Positions 1 through 11,566 of a stretch of 64,000 bases of DNA are shown in pieces (within the stretch, counting starts at the first letter, position 1; each line of letters opens with the position of its first letter). This DNA is from Symsagittifera roscoffensis. Lineage: Eukaryota; Xenacoelomorpha; Acoela; Convolutidae. The notes under the pieces were generated by a model that did not search any database, was not told the origin of the DNA, and worked only from the letters and a program-made list of their open reading frames with translations. The translations under genes were made by a program, and so were the position numbers. The stretch covers positions 23,133,547 to 23,197,546 of the forward strand of contig NC_087067.1 in NCBI RefSeq assembly GCF_963678635.1, written 5' to 3'.

Positions 1-870
1 AAAATCCATTATAATGGATTATAATGGATTGTAATGTATACTTTTTTCCAAACTTTCTGCAAAGTTTGCAGTTTTTTCTGCATTACTCACAGCTATTACT
101 CAATTTCTAAACTAATGCATATTTTCTTAACCCCCCACGACTAGTATCCTCATTTAGTCCCCTGTCTATCCTCCCGCTTACCCCTCCCATCGATTACTCT
201 CGCCACAGCCCTATCATCACCTACCCCATGCCCACCTACTACATCCCACCTACCCTGCCACCGTCTAGTCCAGCTAAGCGAACCCCCAGTGCCTACCCTC
301 CAACCCCACCTACCCCCTCCCACCACACACACACACCTGCCACACCCTTATAACTTCAAAACCTGCCACCTACCCTACCCCCGATGCAAACCTAACCTCT
401 CCCGTAAATTTTGGGGGCGTAAAGGTCTGCAGGAATGGGGTGGGGGGTTAAAGAGTTGTGGGTGTGGGGTGAAGGGATGGGGTAAGGGACACGCGTTCAC
501 GTTTTTTTCAACGTATTTTTTTCAATGTAAACGTAGGAAAAGAAATAGTGGAAAACTATTCAACTTTTTGCTGTAGCCAAATGTAAAACACAATTTAACG
601 ATTACAACGTTCAAGTTTTGAATTTTTTTCAAAATTTTTGAAAAACCAGCCTCTTGCTCATAAAAAGCTATTACGATCCATTATAATCTATTATAACATA
701 TGATGATCCATTATAATCGATTATAATAGGTTAAATTGATCTCTATTTTATTTGTTTGATAATCGATTATTAACCCATTATAATCAATTATTTTAGATTT
801 TTTATGGACACAGACCATGAAAACCCATGATAATCGTTTGTTATCCATTGAACTTCATTGCGAGAACAAT
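1..870. repeat. AT-palindromic repeat ends around a strand-skewed C-rich/G-rich core
   Basis: Positions 1-40 and about 670-830 carry repeated ATTATAATGGATTATAATGG and CCATTATAATCNATTATAA motifs in opposite orientation. Between them, about 130-400 is strongly pyrimidine-rich with CCTACCC and CCCACC runs, while about 405-490 is G-rich (GGGGTGGGGGG, GGGTGTGGGG). This looks like a truncated mobile element or satellite-like unit. No coding exon is visible. The family is unknown to me. Confidence 0.4.
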
Positions 871-1123
871 GAAATTTTGTTGAAATAAGCCGCGGTGAAA
901 TTTTTAGACTTATTTTTAGCTTAAAAGCGAGCAGGTAAACATATTATAGAAAGATTAGCGAAATAAAACACACGTTTTTTTAAACAAGTTTTCTGCGCCT
1001 ATTAAACTGTTCAGTTAGCAGATTCAAGATTCAATCATAAATTGTTTGGGATTATTTTGCTATTCAAAATCCTTGGAAAAAAACATAAATTTAGTAAATT
1101 AAAATCTGTAACTATTAATTTAG

Positions 1124-4100
1124 ATGTTCATCGTAAACCTGAGTTTTTGTGGATTTGCTATGAATACTGATGATGTTAAACACCGAATTGCAATGAACTT
1201 GACACTGCTGCTGACCTCTGTGACCTTTAAGCTTTCTGTGAAACAGCATCTCCCATTGATACCGTATCTGACTGGAATTGTGAGTAAAGTCGATTGTTTT
1301 TTTTTTTTAATTTCAAAAATTGTTCAATTCTCATTGACTTTCGAGCTACATTTCTTACTAAGATGAGTCAGATTTTAGATTTGCTTTACTATTCCCCTTA
1401 TTCTGAAACTATATGTACTATTTGTACTTTTTGTAATCTTCTGTTCAGAGAAATCCAAACTCATTGGTCTCTTGAAAGTTTCTTAATGCTTAATGGTTTT
1501 TGAGCTTCTGTTTTTTTTTCAAAATTGAGTTCTTAATCAAAGTTTGGGCGTTACTATGTTTATAGCCATCAAATGGATAGTTTTGCATTAATCGCTACAT
1601 CATTAACTTTATTGCGCTCAGAACAATTACCTATGCCATAAAGTATAAATGTTTTTCTCAATAATATCTGAGACACGTTAAAAAGCAGTCGGAACATTAT
1701 GATTTGCTTTGCTTAGGACATCTACTTGATGTGTTGCATGATGTTTCTCTGCTTCATGACAGTTCTCTACTCTTTATTGCCTGTGCTGCAGTACTACAAA
1801 CCAGACATGGCTGACAAAGCAGACCTGCTCTGTCTCATTGTAGTGGCACCTTATCAGATTATGTTCCATGTCGTCTTCTTCACAGTATTCTATGTTAAGG
1901 TTAAAATTTGTAAAAGCTCTCTTTCTCATTTTAGTGGATACACTTGATTGTGGAGCGGTCAAAAAGAAGACATGTCATAAAGTTGACACGTCGTAAGCCA
2001 ATCAGAATCGAGATAAGAAAAAAACGTACGAAATATTTTCTTTCTCGAATCTGATTGGGTTACGACCTTTCCATTTTATGACATGTCTACGCTTTGTTTG
2101 CTACGTAACCCGCTCAATGGTAGATTGAAACTAGTTGGAGACTGATATGACTGTAAGCATAGCAGAACCTAACGTAACACCTTTATTCAACGTCAAAAGA
2201 AAGTATGGATCTACTTAACAATCTATCCCCCCCCCCCTATTGTATCTACTAAAAATCTCCCCCCTTTTTTGAAAGGGGGGGGGGGGGAGATTGTTAAGCA
2301 GATCCGAAAGTATATTAGTGAGTTTTATGTAGCATAACATTAAGGGGGCGGGGTGGGACGGCATCCACCTCCTGAGAATTGGACACCCTCACACTCATAC
2401 ACACCTTCAATCGTGCAATCGTCTGTCAGTGTGGTATAAATATTAATTTGTGATGTTGCGCGATAACTCAATTTCTTCCTTGAACCCGTAGTCTAAAATA
2501 TGACCAAAATGAAATACATTGAGTTAAATTTGTTGTTTTAGACGAATACACGTCGCAAAGTGATGAAGAAGAAAGAGGAACTTTACAAGGTCAGTTGACA
2601 AATAAATTTCATAAATTTCACCAACAAGAATTTTTATTATAATTATACTGTTTTGTATTCGTCATTTGCTTCAAAGACTTCTTTTAAAAATGCTCTTTAT
2701 GGGCGTGATCACACTCAGAGTTCTTTGAAGTAGGTAGTAGGAATAACCTCTAACTTTTGACCAGTTTAGGGCGATTTTAGTTGTTCCAACCACCACCTTG
2801 AGGGTTTTCAAAAAAATGAACAGTTTCGGCGTTGGGGAAAACTTAAAGTTAAGTGGAGCGGAGGTGAAGTAGCTAAGTCCCTGCTTGTCCACTGAAAGAC
2901 CGGAGGTTTAAGTAGCACCATCATCCGTGCTCTTTGGTTTAGGGTGAGACATCATTATCCATCCAGCCCAGAAAAATTGCCAAAATCTTTGTGAGTTTTT
3001 CTTAACTAGTGGAAGAACCGATTTCTAAAAAAAATCTGAGCAGCTCGTTTGTCGGTAATTTCCCCGTAGATAAATCTTCTAGGCTAAATTAGTCTGACTT
3101 TTGTTCCGACTTTGAAAAAATTGACGAAATATTTGTGCTCGAGGTCGTTTTTTCTCCAGAAAATTTTCTTTAACGTGCAATTTTTAACGATTTTTGCAAT
3201 ATCATTTGAAAAGTATTGTTTTCCTTGAAAAATTTTACCTCTGATCATTTTTTGTAAAACTATGGGGGTTTAAAAATTGCCAGTTTGGCCAGTTTTGGAC
3301 AGTTACCGCGCAATAAAGTAGATTAAGATGTGCATGCAGTCCGTCAACCAATGTATCAGTACTTACTATATCAGTAGAACAAATTATGGAAGAATTACGC
3401 AACAATTACTTAACAATTACGTAACCGATTGCCGATTGCAGTAACTGAGTTTAACTACACGAACGCATCAAGGAATCAAATTGAACAACTTTTCTTAGGT
3501 TGAATGCAATATTTCATTTCTTTAGATGTATAATTTGATTTACAACTATATTGCGACTTATTCTTGGTATTTTTAGAAAACAACTAGAAAAAAAACGTTA
3601 CCTTGAAAACCGTTTTTACAATTTTAGGTTTGATGATCAGGTTATTTCATTTTCGGTATACTTATCTGGTCTGCCCGTTTTCGGGTTGCTGATACATCGG
3701 TTTACTGACCTACCGCCAAGGTTTAAGCGGTCATAGAAATCGATAGTTCCATCTTAAATTGAAGCACGCTACTTTGTCTATTCAATAATTTGCTATATGC
3801 GAAATAAATCATTTTGTATTTTACAATAGCATTGCGTCCAAAAAACATCGGTTTTTGGGGAGACATACGTCCAAAAAATTTGTAAACTTCATTCCTGTTT
3901 GAAAAGAACACAGCTCCATTGACCTTGAAAGATACTCAACTTATTCAGGGCTTACCCTGATTCGATCAGTCTTATTCTATTTTTCGGTTTACTTAAAACG
4001 GAGAAATGAGTGAGAACGCTATGAATTTCATTGCATTTTCAGCGTTTATTCTACCTCAATCACCTCACGCAATTTTTTTAAATTATTTCCTCTACCGACT

Positions 4101-4675
4101 AAAAAATTTGATTTTTTTTTCAAAGTTAATGGATTTTTCATATTTTTTGCGTTCTAAGACTTGCTTTAGATTTCTGTAGTCAGCTAACAGCAATAGTCTT
4201 CCTTTTTTCCCTTTTTAAATTCTACTTAAAGCAAACTTTCTGAAGTGAAATCATGTGGTTGATTCAAATTGAATAGCGATGTTCGAAACTGCATGTGAAA
4301 AATTTTGTTCATAGTTTTTTTTTGATAATGTTATGCATTCTGAAGGCCAATGTAATTTTTTGAGTAAATTAAGTAAATACATCGAAAAAGCAATTCAACA
4401 AAACCTGCGATTTAAAATGGCGATCAGAACATTCTGTGCTACTTGAACAGCGACCGGTTAATCTGCTTTAAAATTGGTACGGTCTGCATGCTTGTCTAAT
4501 CATTGAAAAAATTGTTTCAGGTAGAACTGGAGTGTCAGGTGATTATATTTTTTATTACTAATTGATTAGTTGACTCATTATATATTTTCTTTTTAACGCT
4601 CTATTCATCGTTTTTTTTTAGCGCATGTTGAGAAAAAGCACTTTCATCGCTGACGTTCGACAATCGATATTGTGA
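1124..4675 (+). CDS. Pentameric ligand-gated (Cys-loop) ion channel subunit, C-terminal half, 5 exons
   Basis: Exons 1124-1279, 1717-1899, 2542-2589, 4521-4538 and 4622-4675 (stop TGA), each flanked by AG acceptor and GT donor and all phase 0, giving about 152 residues. Exon 1 carries the end of TM1 and TM2, with RIAMNLTLLLTSVTF then HLPLIPYLT, the family's M2 plus M2-M3 loop. Against 5-HT3 M2, Arg 0' and Leu 9' are kept, while the -1' site is His instead of the Glu of cation channels or the Ala of anion channels. Exon 2 continues YLTGI into DIYLM and TM3, then only about a dozen polar residues (YYKPDMADKAD) and TM4 (P-Y-x-I-M-F-H-V-V-F-F). Exons 3 to 5 add a basic tail (TNTRRKVMKKKEELYK, VELECQ, RMLRKSTFIADVRQSIL). 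The ligand-binding domain and TM1 start lie left of the window. The family works as a plasma-membrane pentamer; ligand and ion selectivity cannot be told. Exons 1-2 are strong; 3-5 rest on splice signals and phase only. Confidence 0.78.
1948..2118. mobile_element. Palindromic MITE-like element in channel intron 2
   Basis: Arms AGACATGTCATAAA (from 1968) and TTTATGACATGTCT (to 2098) pair, and the inner part continues with GTCGTAA-CCAATCAGA against TCTGATTGG-TTACGAC. GAGCGG and CCGCTC lie further out, so the true ends are probably near 1948 and 2118. It is non-coding and lies wholly inside the intron between channel exons 2 and 3. Confidence 0.55.
2207..2305. mobile_element. 99-bp MITE with TIR GGATCTACTTAACAATCT and 8-bp target duplication
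   Basis: The ends are GGATCTACTTAACAATCT followed by a C-run, and a G-run followed by AGATTGTTAAGCAGATCC. The flanks GAAAGTAT at 2199-2206 and 2306-2313 are identical 8-mers, the target duplication length typical of hAT transposons. The copy sits in the channel intron between exons 2 and 3. Related ends occur near 12411-12465 and 25831-26008. Confidence 0.72.
3102..3974 (-). mobile_element. Family A element (Helentron/DINE-like), reverse, enlarged or interrupted
   Basis: It starts with TGTTCCGACTTTG, has the family's GAAATATTTGTGCTCGAGG block and the AACTATGGGGGTTTAAAAATTGCCA block, and ends with the degraded hairpin CAGGGCTTACCCTG and GATCAGTCTTA. Typical copies are about 0.5 kb, so about 350 bp in the middle (roughly 3340-3720) looks inserted or unrelated. 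It lies in the long intron between channel exons 3 and 4. Confidence 0.55.
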
Positions 4676-4950
4676 CCTTTCCCATGATGAGAATAATTAT
4701 TCGTTTACTAACAATAATAACAGAAAAGAGTATCTATGAGTGGTGCTACGATTGATTGAGTAATTACAGTTTGAAATTCACATTCCTTATTATGCTTTTT
4801 ATTCAACAACATATGATCCGTTTTCGGCCTTACTTACATCTCAATTTTACTGTAATGGAGCGCCAGTCTAAAGTTACTCTGTCAGATATACGCTAGATAC
4901 TCAATACACTTGGTCAAAACGTATCAAAAACTGCTTTCAAATGAAGTTTT

Positions 4951-5328
4951 TGATGCTTTTTATTGACCAAATGCATCGTCATAAACTTTGTTAATTTAAG
5001 TTTTTTTTTGTGTTACAGGAGCACTTTAAAAATATTTGGACACAATTGGTCTTGATTCTGTTACGAATTTCAAAAGAAGTGAGGGAGAATTTGTGCACAT
5101 TGTGTTTTTTTTCAAAGAAATTTTTTTTTTTTTATGTCCATAAAATAATACAAATTTCTTTGAAAAAAAAACCACAATGTGCACAAATTCTCCGTCACTT
5201 CTCTTAAAATTTGTAACAGAATCAAGACCAATTGTGTCCAAATAAATTTAAAGTGCTCCTGTAACACACAAAAAAAACTTAAATTAACAAAATTTATGAC
5301 GCTGCATTTGGTCAATAAAAAGCATCAC
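4951..5328. repeat. Fold-back inverted repeat, arms about 180 bp
   Basis: The left arm 4951-5130 (GATGCTTTTTATTGACCAAA ... TTTGTGCACATTGTG ... CAAAGAAA) is matched in reverse by 5151-5328, with a short T-rich centre. A further direct partial copy of the GAGxTTTGTGCACATTGTG block follows at 5341-5390. The predicted peptides here are only shadows of the palindrome. It is most likely a fold-back transposon remnant just 3' of the channel gene. Confidence 0.7.
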
Positions 5329-5464
5329 GAATTTTAAAAATGACGGAGAGTTTGTGCACATTGTGGTTTTTTTTTCAAAGAAATTTGTATGATTTTATCG
5401 GCAATTTTTTGACAAAAAATTTATTAAACAATTTATTAAATATTCAACTGGAGCAATTTTGGAG

Positions 5465-5575
5465 GCGGTGTATCGACTAGCATAAAGTTCGACTAGCATA
5501 AAAGGTTAAAAATTGAAATATGTATTGACTAGCATAAAAATCCAAGCATCGACTAGCATAAAATCCGCAAGAGAA
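5465..5575. repeat. Short interspersed repeat of GACTAGCATAAA
   Basis: Four copies of CGACTAGCATAAA occur within about 100 bp at irregular spacing. No coding potential was seen. The surrounding 5.6-6.0 kb is AT-rich sequence with a small duplication of TTAAATTTGACCAAGTT. Confidence 0.45.
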
Positions 5576-5999
5576 TCAAATACCGGCAAAACTAAATCAT
5601 TATACAGTGACGAATATCCCCTTGTAAATAATTAAACCAACGGTGAAGCATATGATAGTTTTAACCCATCCCCCAGCCCCCACCTCCTATTCTACGGTAC
5701 AAGTGACGTACCGTAGAACATCTCCCTTACATTTTTGTATAAAATATGCATTTTGAACGAACTCACTTATTAAATTTGACCAAGTTAGCATTGTTGACCA
5801 AGTTTAGCATTAAATTTGACCAAGTTGACTGGATGTTAAATCAACGTAATAAATTTCAAAATGATGAAAAATGCAACTTCATTCAAGCTTTTGTCTTGAT
5901 GAGGATAGGAAAAATAAGTTGTAAATTCATGTTATTTTGTTAGAGCAAACCTGCATCGAAATTGTTTTGGACACATTTTTACGTAAACCATATTGATTT

Positions 6000-6310
6000 T
6001 CTGAGCGCTCCCAGAACAGAATACAGATCCGACCAGATTAAGACCAAAAAAATTGTGTGCCGCAGGCAAATTTTTGACCAAACAGTTCAAAAATGTCATT
6101 TTAGGGCCTTTTCTGGAAAATTTTGTTAAATGTTGGCGTTTTTTTTCGCGCGTGCCTCTTCAAAATTAGTATATTTTGCCGCCTTTGCAAAATTTTAGGG
6201 TTGGTCGGTCTAAACTGGATGTCATAAAATAATTCCAAACGGGTACCCTTCGATTGGTGAGAGGGTCGAATCCGGGAAGGGAAAAACGTATGCCCCCGAT
6301 CTACCCAAAA
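6000..6310 (+). mobile_element. Family B (hAT-type MITE) copy, diverged and truncated
   Basis: Retains the family's internal order: TTGATTTTCTGAGCGCTCCC, the GCCGCAGGCAAATTT block, TTTTTTCGCGCGTGCC, the AAAATTTTAGGG block, and the GAGGGTCGAATCC block followed by a G-rich end. The terminal CAGGGGCGGAT is not present on either side. Confidence 0.55.
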
Positions 6311-8689
6311 TCGATCTCTTAATGTACCTGTTGTAAGTGGTTTTTAGGAGTATAAATGTTTGTTCTTAAATAAATCTCAAAAAAGACATCAGGGCTCGAA
6401 AATTTTCAAACAATTAAAGGTTGCAGAAATGACTCAACTTCAGCAAGTTTGTGATACAACTGTTTTAAGGTATTTTTTTTTGTATCACAGGAAGTAACGT
6501 ACATTTTTTGAAACGGCTGCCTTGTCTGCAATGTATTTCAGGTCTGCAAACTTTGTGGTCGTATTCCTAATTTTCAAGAAACTTGAAAGCCAGGTGAAGA
6601 AATTTATAAGCTTGGATAGTGGCCCTCCCAATGTTAACTCGAATAACGCAATGATAGATAGAATTTGTTTTTCGATTTTTAGTTTCCCTGTAAGACCCAA
6701 ACTTTTTTGAGACGGTTTTTGCGCCGCTGTATGCCCTTTTCAGCTAATTTTAAAATCCTGCGTTTGATCATTTTTTTCTTCAAAGAAATGCATAAAAATG
6801 GTTATCATAAGTAAAAAATGTTTTTGATTGATCGAATGATTGAAATGACGTGTAAATGATTGTGTGAATATAGTGACGTGTAAATGATAGTGTGAATGTA
6901 TGAAATGACGGTCAGAGAAATGACTGGTGATATATTACAATAGGGGTTAGATTCAAGTTAAATAGCTGCATAGCTTTTTGTTTTACTTCGAACAGTATTT
7001 ATAATTTATTTCAGAAGCCAAAATTTTTGGCAAAAGAAAGGTAAACTTTGAATTTTTGACAAACAATTTTCCTGGCAGAGTAATGAATTTACAAAAATTA
7101 TCTTAGCAGCATGTACCATTGATTGAAAATTAAATGACTATATGGCAATAGTTTTCAAATTTAATAGAAGCACTAAACTCAAAACTACCACTGATTGTAA
7201 TATATCACCAAACGACGATTAGGAGTGTCTGAAAATCCCAGTTAGCTGATCGCAGAACTAATTTTGCAGAAAAAATTAACAAAAAAATCCAACGAAACAG
7301 TAAAATTTTTTGTCAATTGAGACAAAGTGTTTGCAACTCAGAAAGCATTTTTTGATAAATGCTTCCATGCAAGTTGTTTTTTTTTGCAAAAAAAAACAGC
7401 TGAGGAAAAACTGCCAACCAATCTTTTAGCATATAGTTTCGCAGGGTTAGCACTCAACACAAGTAATAAACAATTTTGCGAATCAACGATATGGATAATT
7501 TTAACTTTTTTGTGATACAAACCTCCTGGAATCTTTTTTTGAACTGAAAAAATCAATTAAGTTTTTATTTTTTTATTTTTTATTTGAATTTCAGTGATAG
7601 CAATCTTCTGCGATAACCTTATATATTATATCAGAGTTCTCAAATTTAGTACACGCCTTATACTCAAAATTACCACCAACTGTATTATATCACCAAATGA
7701 CGATCAGGAATTTCTGAAACTTAACTGGAGTTAAAACCAAAAAAAAAAAACAGAAAAAACAACTCAAGCATACCAGAAGACAAAGTTCCTCCCCATGCTA
7801 TACACAGTCCTAACAATAAAATTTGCGTCTGCCAGCAAAAAATTGAATAAACGAGCTTGCGATGATTCTGAGTGCAATTAAATTTGCATTATAATCATAG
7901 CGTGCATGCAGAGCCGGAAAGCGCGATTTCAATACAATCTTTTTTTGTAAAATTTACACTGTTCGATTTTGCATTAAATTACATGAGATTTTATGTTAAC
8001 TTTAAAAGACTTTGCTGGCAAATTTATTTTAATTTGATAGCCAAAAAAGTTCGTTTTTGCTCAATAGAAAATCTTTGAAACGTTTTTCTCAAAAGTTTTG
8101 AGATTATACTCTCCATAAACTTTGCCGAGCTCAAAAAAAAATCAGTCCTTCTAGCATAGTTTCCATTGGGCTAAAACAATGATAGGTTTCGAAGTAAAAG
8201 TTTAGGCCTGAAATTTTCAAATCATCTTGAGCCATAATAGTTTTGTTAAAACTCTATGCAAGTTTTATTCACATCATTTTCATCTGCAGTCAACCAAATT
8301 TGAGAAAAACGCGTTGTTTAAATTTCGATTTTGATTGACTAGATTTGTTGGATTTTTTAAATCAGCTTTGTAATGGCGTTCAAGTTTTCTTTAGCCGGAA
8401 TGCATATGTATAAGCGGTTATTTACCTAACTTAAGTTTTGAATCATTTTGTTCAAATTAAAATTATTAATTGATTGAATGTCGGCTGAACACAAAGTTAA
8501 ATTTTAAAAAAATATTGCGAAATTTTTTTCTCACCCAATTGAGAAATCTGTTGTGCGCTAGATTCAACATTTTCAGCATGCTTTTAAAAAATTGGTGTAA
8601 GCCACCTTTGTCATCACCAAAAATAGTTTGACTAGAAATGAGAAAAAGACAAAAAAAGTAAATTACGTCGTTGCGGAGTGCTTGACTTT
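6311..8689. other. Gene-free AT-rich sequence with diverged internal direct repeats
   Basis: No exon with splice sites or a recognisable protein motif was found. Two similar segments near 7130-7300 and 7600-7740 share ACTAAACTCAAAACTACCAC-type and ATATCACCAAA(C/T)GACGAT(T/C)AG wording, suggesting an old duplication of about 490 bp. Near 6845-6910 a TGACGTGTAAATGAT(T/A)GTGTGAAT motif is doubled. Confidence 0.45.
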
Positions 8690-9505
8690 TTGTACCTACT
8701 ATCGAAGAAACTAACGGATTATTTGTGCTCGGCTGGTTTTTCTGCAGAAAATTTTCATACTTGTTACTATTCATTTTCACGGAATTTTTTAAAATCAAAT
8801 AAAAACTTTTGATGTCCTGAGCTCAACATCAAAATAAAACTTCACTTGTGATCTTTTTTCGCAAATTTATGATGCTGCGAAAAATACAAATTTCCCAATT
8901 TGGAATAATAGTAAAGGATACAGGAGCGGAGTTTTCTCGAGGGGGAGGATTTTCAAAATTTCGAAAAGTTTGTCGACTTATTTTTTAGGTCGAAAAAAAT
9001 GATTTTGTGAGCTCTCCCAAAGCTGAAAATAGTTTTTTTTCAGACACTTTTTTGATTTTTTTTTGCAAAAAATCGCGTTTTTCGGCGCGCGCTGCCCCTT
9101 AAAAATACTATAATTTTGCGCCCAAGGCGCTTTTAGAAAATTTTTAGGTCAAAAATGGGTATCTCAAAATAGTAAAAGGGGACCCATTGGGTATGCAGGG
9201 GTCGAATCCCTGAGGGAAAAGGGCGCCCCGCCACCTTCTAAACCCGCCGATGTTTCTTTTTATATCGAGCACCGTTTAAAATAAATTATCAGGCCAAATT
9301 GCGCCAGCCAGTAGCTTTGCAAACTGCGCAGCATGTTCCGACCTGAGTCATTGAAATGAAAAATGAAATATGGAAAAAATAGACTGCTTGGCACTGATCT
9401 GCTCATTTTTTTCTCGGCACATTTTTTTCATGTTTTCACTGGTCCATTGACCGTAAAAGGCAGTCGGAACAATCAGGGCTTCGCCCTGATACGGGCAGTT
9501 TCTTT
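8690..9505 (-). mobile_element. Family A element, reverse, with a family B element nested inside
   Basis: The family A start (GGATTATTTGTGCTCGGC, then CTGCAGAAAATTTTCATAC) lies at about 8690-8800. Its hairpin end AATCAGGGCTTCGCCCTGAT with GGCAGTCGGAACA lies at 9453-9505. Between them 8925-9245 is a family B copy, so B landed in A. The hairpin TCAGGGC-TTC-GCCCTGA is intact here. Confidence 0.65.
8925..9245 (+). mobile_element. Family B (hAT-type MITE) copy nested in family A
   Basis: Begins near CAGGAGCGGAGTTTTCTCGA and runs through GTGAGCTCTCCC, GGCGCGCGCTGCCCC, AAAATTTTTAGG, GACCCATTGGGT and GGGGTCGAATCCCTGAGG to a C-rich end. No clear target duplication could be read, so the ends are approximate. 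Confidence 0.6.
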
Positions 9506-9570
9506 TTTGTTGGCGCATATTTTAAGTTTCGCTCATTTGTTTAATAGTCGAACACTACTCCAGGAACGTT

Positions 9571-9620
9571 AAATGGCAGTCAGAGCATTCCTGAGGTTGC
9601 GCTGATACGATCAACCTTGT
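9571..9620 (-). mobile_element. Family A end fragment
   Basis: A 50-bp piece (GGCAGTCAGAGCATTCCTGA, GCTGATACGATCAACCTTG) repeats the hairpin end of family A just beyond the full end at 9505. The hairpin is degraded. Confidence 0.5.
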
Positions 9621-10027
9621 TTCTCATTTTGATTTTTATCTCAGCTAAACTCAATTAGTACATCCAAGTATAATTCTACGCAACCTAATAACGTTCTATA
9701 AGATCAGAAAAGGTTCTACACTCGTAATTATCAACTATAGGAAATTGTATTTTTTTTAATTGTATTTTACTGTTTTCTCAATAGCTGTCGAGATAATTAA
9801 ACTCCGAAGATTCCACTTCCAAAACAGTCGATTGAATTGAACACTTCGGGATTCTGAAACAAAAAAAAACGAATTCTTCGACACTTTCAGCGCATCCCAT
9901 TGCAGCTAGGTGGATTGCGTAAAAAAGGATTTAATTGAGCGTTTAATTAATTCTTGCTTAACAGATTGGTGGGATTTCGGGTATTTTCTATTACCCGGTC
10001 CAAAACTGGTATTTTTGATGTTAATCA

Positions 10028-10141
10028 AAATTGGATCATAATGCTGGAAATTGATTGGTTAAAAAAATTGAATCATAATGCTGGAAATTGATTGGTTAAA
10101 AAAATTGGATCATAATGCTGGAAATTGATTGGTTAAAAAAG
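10028..10141. repeat. Tandem repeat, 37-bp unit, three copies
   Basis: Copies begin at 10031, 10068 and 10105, each reading TTG(G/A)ATCATAATGCTGGAAA followed by TTGATTGGTTAAA. They differ at one base, so the expansion is recent. Palindromic (C)GGGTA wording flanks the array. Confidence 0.85.
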
Positions 10142-10535
10142 TGTAAATTTGGGCCGTATAACAGAAAAACCTGGGCATTTTTTCATTAGGCACTATGTGA
10201 GTTTCGGGTAATTAACAAAATCCCGAGAAAATGATGAGATCTTTGACTTTTTTTCTATTTTTTGTACTTGAACAGTCGAGTTCACGTATATTCACCAGAG
10301 GAGTCTTATAATTTAAAAATTGCAGTTTAAAAAATACCAAGTGGTTTTATATGGGGTATCATCATGCGTGAAGGAACGAATACGCAAAAAATCGCAATCA
10401 ATCAATTTAATGCCTATGACCATCTTTATCGCTTACTTGCATTGAAAGTATGATTTAAAATTCTGATGGGCTAGCCAAGTTTTGGCCCATTCGAGCTTTT
10501 GCTCATAAAACGTTAAAACGTTACCCGTTTAGTAT

Positions 10536-10818
10536 GGGGACCGGCAGATTAGCATGTGTGTTGATTAGCATGCCCATGTAACAAAATGTAGTTTAAAGAC
10601 TCGCAATTTCAAGTTTTGTTCAGACAAATTTTCAATTGTTATCAGCGCGCATTTTGCCAATTTTTCAATCGCGCAAAACTATAATTTTTATTTCTCTAAT
10701 AAATTAAGTAGTTTTTGAAATTATTTAAGTTATTGGACTAATTTGTTTTCGTCAGAATACACCCAATTAAAGTAAATACCGCATGTGATTAGGCACACAT
10801 GCTAATCGCTACGCCCCC
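10536..10818. mobile_element. MITE with about 25-bp terminal inverted repeats
   Basis: The left end at 10536-10560 contains GATTAGCATGTGTG and the right end at 10794-10818 contains CACACATGCTAATC, then GCCCCC; a second GATTAGCATGCCC follows the left end. Flanks TTTAGTAT and TTTGTTAT resemble a decayed 8-bp target duplication. No coding content. Confidence 0.6.
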
Positions 10819-11566
10819 GTTTGTTATGCTCACCCTTCCACACGCTTCTTTGAATTCGTCGAAAGTGATTTCATTTGTCTGTCGGTTGGCAGAATATTTC
10901 TAAACAAAACACAATTAAAATTACCAAAGAGTTAACTTACCAAAAGGCTTCTCCTGTGATTGTTTGTACATCAGTTTTGGCACTATACAATTCATTCTTT
11001 TTGCAGCAAAAAAACGAGGATCATCATAACAGCTACCATCTTTCAAGAAAAGGGGTGTAATTGTGAAGTAGATTACGCTGTTGCACTTGTTGGCCGATCA
11101 GAACTCAGCAAAATTTGTAGTGCTAATTTACTGATTTTGTTTTTCGGAGTGGATTCTTAGTATCATTCTTTAGTAGATACCACAGCGAGGGAATTGTTTA
11201 GTACATCCCACGGTATAGATTCTGACTCTGATTTTCAGTTTCATCTTAAATGCTTACAACGTTTCTGTTTTGTACCCCACATCAGATTTCGCTGATTTAC
11301 GCTTTGAAATAACCGCAGATACTCTAAAAAGACTCTTACATTTGTTCTGTGGTTTTTGCCCCACAACTTTCTAAACCAAAACTTTGTCTGTAAAAAAGCG
11401 CACTGCAAGAATTAGATGCATGAATCAGATATGTAAAATCAAAGGTGAGATATTACGGAAAAGTGACACAAAAAGCTAGTGTTCTAAGTTTGAACATTTA
11501 TACACATGGTTTTGGTTTTCTTTAATTTCAATAGCAATCTTCTCCTGTGATTATTTGAAAAACCAG

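Noticed and set aside
5010-5315. Several 65-71 codon frames with the same peptide on both strands
   Set aside because: By-products of the fold-back repeat 4951-5328.
8466-8798. 110-codon minus-strand frame with GDDKGG
   Set aside because: It overlaps the start of a family A element and has no recognised domain; the motif alone is too weak, so it was not listed as a gene.
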